A stretch of 26,399 nt of DNA from Methylococcaceae bacterium UBA4132 (GTDB lineage: Bacteria; Pseudomonadota; Gammaproteobacteria; Methylococcales; Methylomonadaceae): the NCBI GenBank assembly GCA_002380945.1, contig DFWO01000068.1, positions 1 through 26,399 on the forward strand, written 5' to 3'. Shown here piece by piece: positions 25,143-26,399 of the stretch. The notes below the pieces were generated by a model. It did not search any database, was not told the origin of the DNA, and worked only from the letters and a program-made list of their open reading frames with translations. Both the position numbers and the translations under genes were made by a program. How positions within the stretch are numbered: position 1 is the first letter of the stretch; the number at the start of each line of letters is the position of its first letter.

Positions 25143-26058
25143 CAAAGTTAAGCAACTTCGTGCTGCGATTCGGTGTGACAGGCGAAGCATAACCATTGCT
25201 GGGCGGAGTCGTTGTCGGTTGTAAAAGATGTCAATATAGTCAAACACGGCTTTTTAGCTTGCTCTCTGGTTGGGTAGGGTTGCTGGTGTCTCAGTTCGGC
25301 GTTTTCAGGGTATGAAAAAAGCTCTCGGAGACGGCATTGCTCCAACAATTGCCTTTACTCATACTTTGCTGGATGCCATGTTGCTTGAGCACAAACGGTG
25401 ACTGACCGAGGCGTATTAACTGCCTCGATTGGTATTATGCCAGAGTAAGCTAGTGGGCTTACGCTTCCAGAGTGCCATCAACAGTGGGTTATTGACCAGT
25501 TTAGCACGCAAGTGAGCTGCCATCGACTAGTTGACTACTTGCCGCCAATACCAGTCAATCACCACTGCCACACTAACCAAACCTGAGTTCGACATAATAA
25601 ACTAAGTACTACCGTCATTCTGGCATGGATTGCCAGAATCTAGGATACATGGATGTGTTAAAGTCTCGCCATCTATAACTTCTGGATTGCGGCAATCCAT
25701 GCCGCAATGACTGTGATTTGAAATTTATCAATGATTTCAAAGAGTTTTATGTCGAACTCAGGTTAACTAACCTTCTTGGGTGTGAAGGTTGGTGATGCCG
25801 CCAACATAGACTCGATGGGGTTGCTGTACGGTAAACGGTCTATCCAGTGGGTGAGGTGCAATTGGCAAGTCATGCGGAGAATTTCTTGTTTTTCAAGAAC
25901 CCTAGGCTCCCGCTTTAACCATGTATAGTACGCACTGCGCGTTACTTGCATTATTGCACAGTGTCATCACCGAGTAGTTTACTCATCCATGCGTACTTCA
26001 CTCTTGTTCTCTTGCAAAGTACGCCGCCTCCTTTTTTAAGAGGACACACTACTACGTT
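25143..26058 (-). pseudogene. IS3-family transposase remnant interrupted by a MITE and an IS982 element
   Basis: Reading leftward: KYAWMSKLLGDDTVQ near 26000, then VTRSAYYTWLKREP (start of orfB), a deletion, then LDRPFTVQQPHRVYVGGITN. That last part is the catalytic region, with Gly where GDIT should have Asp. The MITE at 25580-25764 splits it here. Beyond it come VAVVIDW, MAAHLRAKLVNNPLLMALWKRKPTS, NTNRGS-stop-YAS (the second catalytic Asp is Asn), YPTREQAK and AVFDYIDIFYNRQRL. Stops and frameshifts occur throughout. Its 5' side is cut at 26059 by the IS982-type end. It resembles the remnant at 1980-2643. Confidence 0.83.
25580..25764. repeat. MITE copy 2, inserted in the IS3 remnant with a 7-bp duplication
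   Basis: Perfect 18-bp inverted ends: AACCTGAGTTCGACATAA at 25580-25597 and its complement at 25747-25764. ACTAACC lies on both sides (25572-25578 and 25766-25772). Removing the element and one ACTAACC rejoins the orfB sequence around the catalytic region, so insertion into the IS3 copy is clear. No coding capacity. The core (about 25611-25711) contains hairpins CTGGCATGGATTGCCAG and a GATTGCGGCAATC stretch, related to the core of MITE copy 1. Confidence 0.85.
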
Positions 26059-26399
26059 AACCTGAGTTCGAGATAAAAAAGCAGCTTTTTAAAAATCTGA
26101 AAGAATATGAGTTATTGACACTGAAAATGTTTCAAAAAAGCTGCTTGTGATGATTTTACATCAACTATTCTGTGATGCTGACGTTTTGTAAGCAGTATAT
26201 CGCCCACTGGAATCGAAGACGCTTAGGAAATGGAGACAAGAAGCGTCATAAAAGGAAGTGTTTATGCGAAAGCGAGATAATCACGCTTGTGGATTATTAG
26301 CAAATGAGCGGTTATCGAACGTTCAAGTGGTTTTACCTCAAACACATTTATGTTTATCGGCGAAAAGAGTTTCCATGTATGCCAAGTTAGAATCGTTTT
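26059..26399 (+). pseudogene. IS982-family element, left part, broken transposase
   Basis: The element starts with AACCTGAGTTCGAGATAA (26059-26076), the same terminal sequence as the MITEs. The transposase begins near ATG 26150 (MILHQLFCDADV). After a frameshift it continues CKQYIAHWNRRRLGNGDKK, then LCESEIITLVDY, TAG stop, QMSGYRTFKWFYLKHIYVYR, KEFPCMPS, TAG stop, NRF. This is the N-terminal order of IS982-family transposases (FC-HW...LSESEI...YRTFK-FY...FP-L-SYNRF). The window ends inside it. Two TAG stops and a frameshift show this copy cannot encode an active enzyme. Confidence 0.8.

Overview
The window looks like a chromosomal segment of a gammaproteobacterium with moderate, slightly AT-leaning base composition. 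The evidence is an IspB-type octaprenyl diphosphate synthase divergent from a strong promoter (the classic rplU/ispB arrangement), an OprI/Lpp-type alanine-zipper lipoprotein beside a LysM-YkuD-SPOR L,D-transpeptidase, an ihfB remnant, and a Wza/Wzc-type exopolysaccharide (EPS) operon. I cannot name the genus. The mixture would suit a methanotroph-like (Methylococcales) or Thiotrichales-like genome, but that is only a guess.

Layout. 1-1223: a minus-strand promoter leading off the left edge, then ispB. 1286-2971: a graveyard of four decayed insertion sequences (IS1, IS3, IS6 and IS630 families). 2972-6042: cell-envelope genes on the minus strand (Lpp-like lipoprotein and L,D-transpeptidase), separated by an ihfB pseudogene cut by an IS3-family remnant. 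6237-6969: a decayed IS5-family element with 19-bp inverted repeats and a TAA target duplication. 7082-19602: a ten-gene minus-strand operon for a Wzx/Wzy-dependent polysaccharide. In transcription order it encodes a WcaJ-like initiating transferase, Wza, Wzc tyrosine kinase, Wzy, Wzx, a methyltransferase and four glycosyltransferases. 19603-20081: the operon's regulatory region plus a MITE. 20082-24307: a minus-strand signalling operon of degenerate QseE/GlrK-like histidine kinase, small lipoprotein, canonical histidine kinase and OmpR-family regulator. 24453-24905: a VanZ-like pseudogene. 25143-26399: an IS3-family remnant broken by a second MITE and, at the right edge, by an IS982-family element.

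How it may work together. WcaJ loads the first sugar phosphate on undecaprenyl phosphate. The glycosyltransferases and methyltransferase build and decorate the repeat unit, Wzx flips it, Wzy polymerises it, and Wzc and Wza control and carry out export. The adjacent signalling operon probably regulates this. A ~80-bp sequence with a PmrA-like direct-repeat box (CTTAAT-N5-CTTAAT type) lies upstream of the EPS operon, and a clear relative of it lies upstream of the Lpp-like lipoprotein. This suggests EPS export and outer-membrane anchoring share a regulator.

Most interesting points: a histidine kinase whose phospho-acceptor His is Leu while its ATP-binding boxes are intact; the shared upstream box; MITEs whose ends match those of an IS982-family element; and the ihfB remnant. 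Every transposase visible here is broken.
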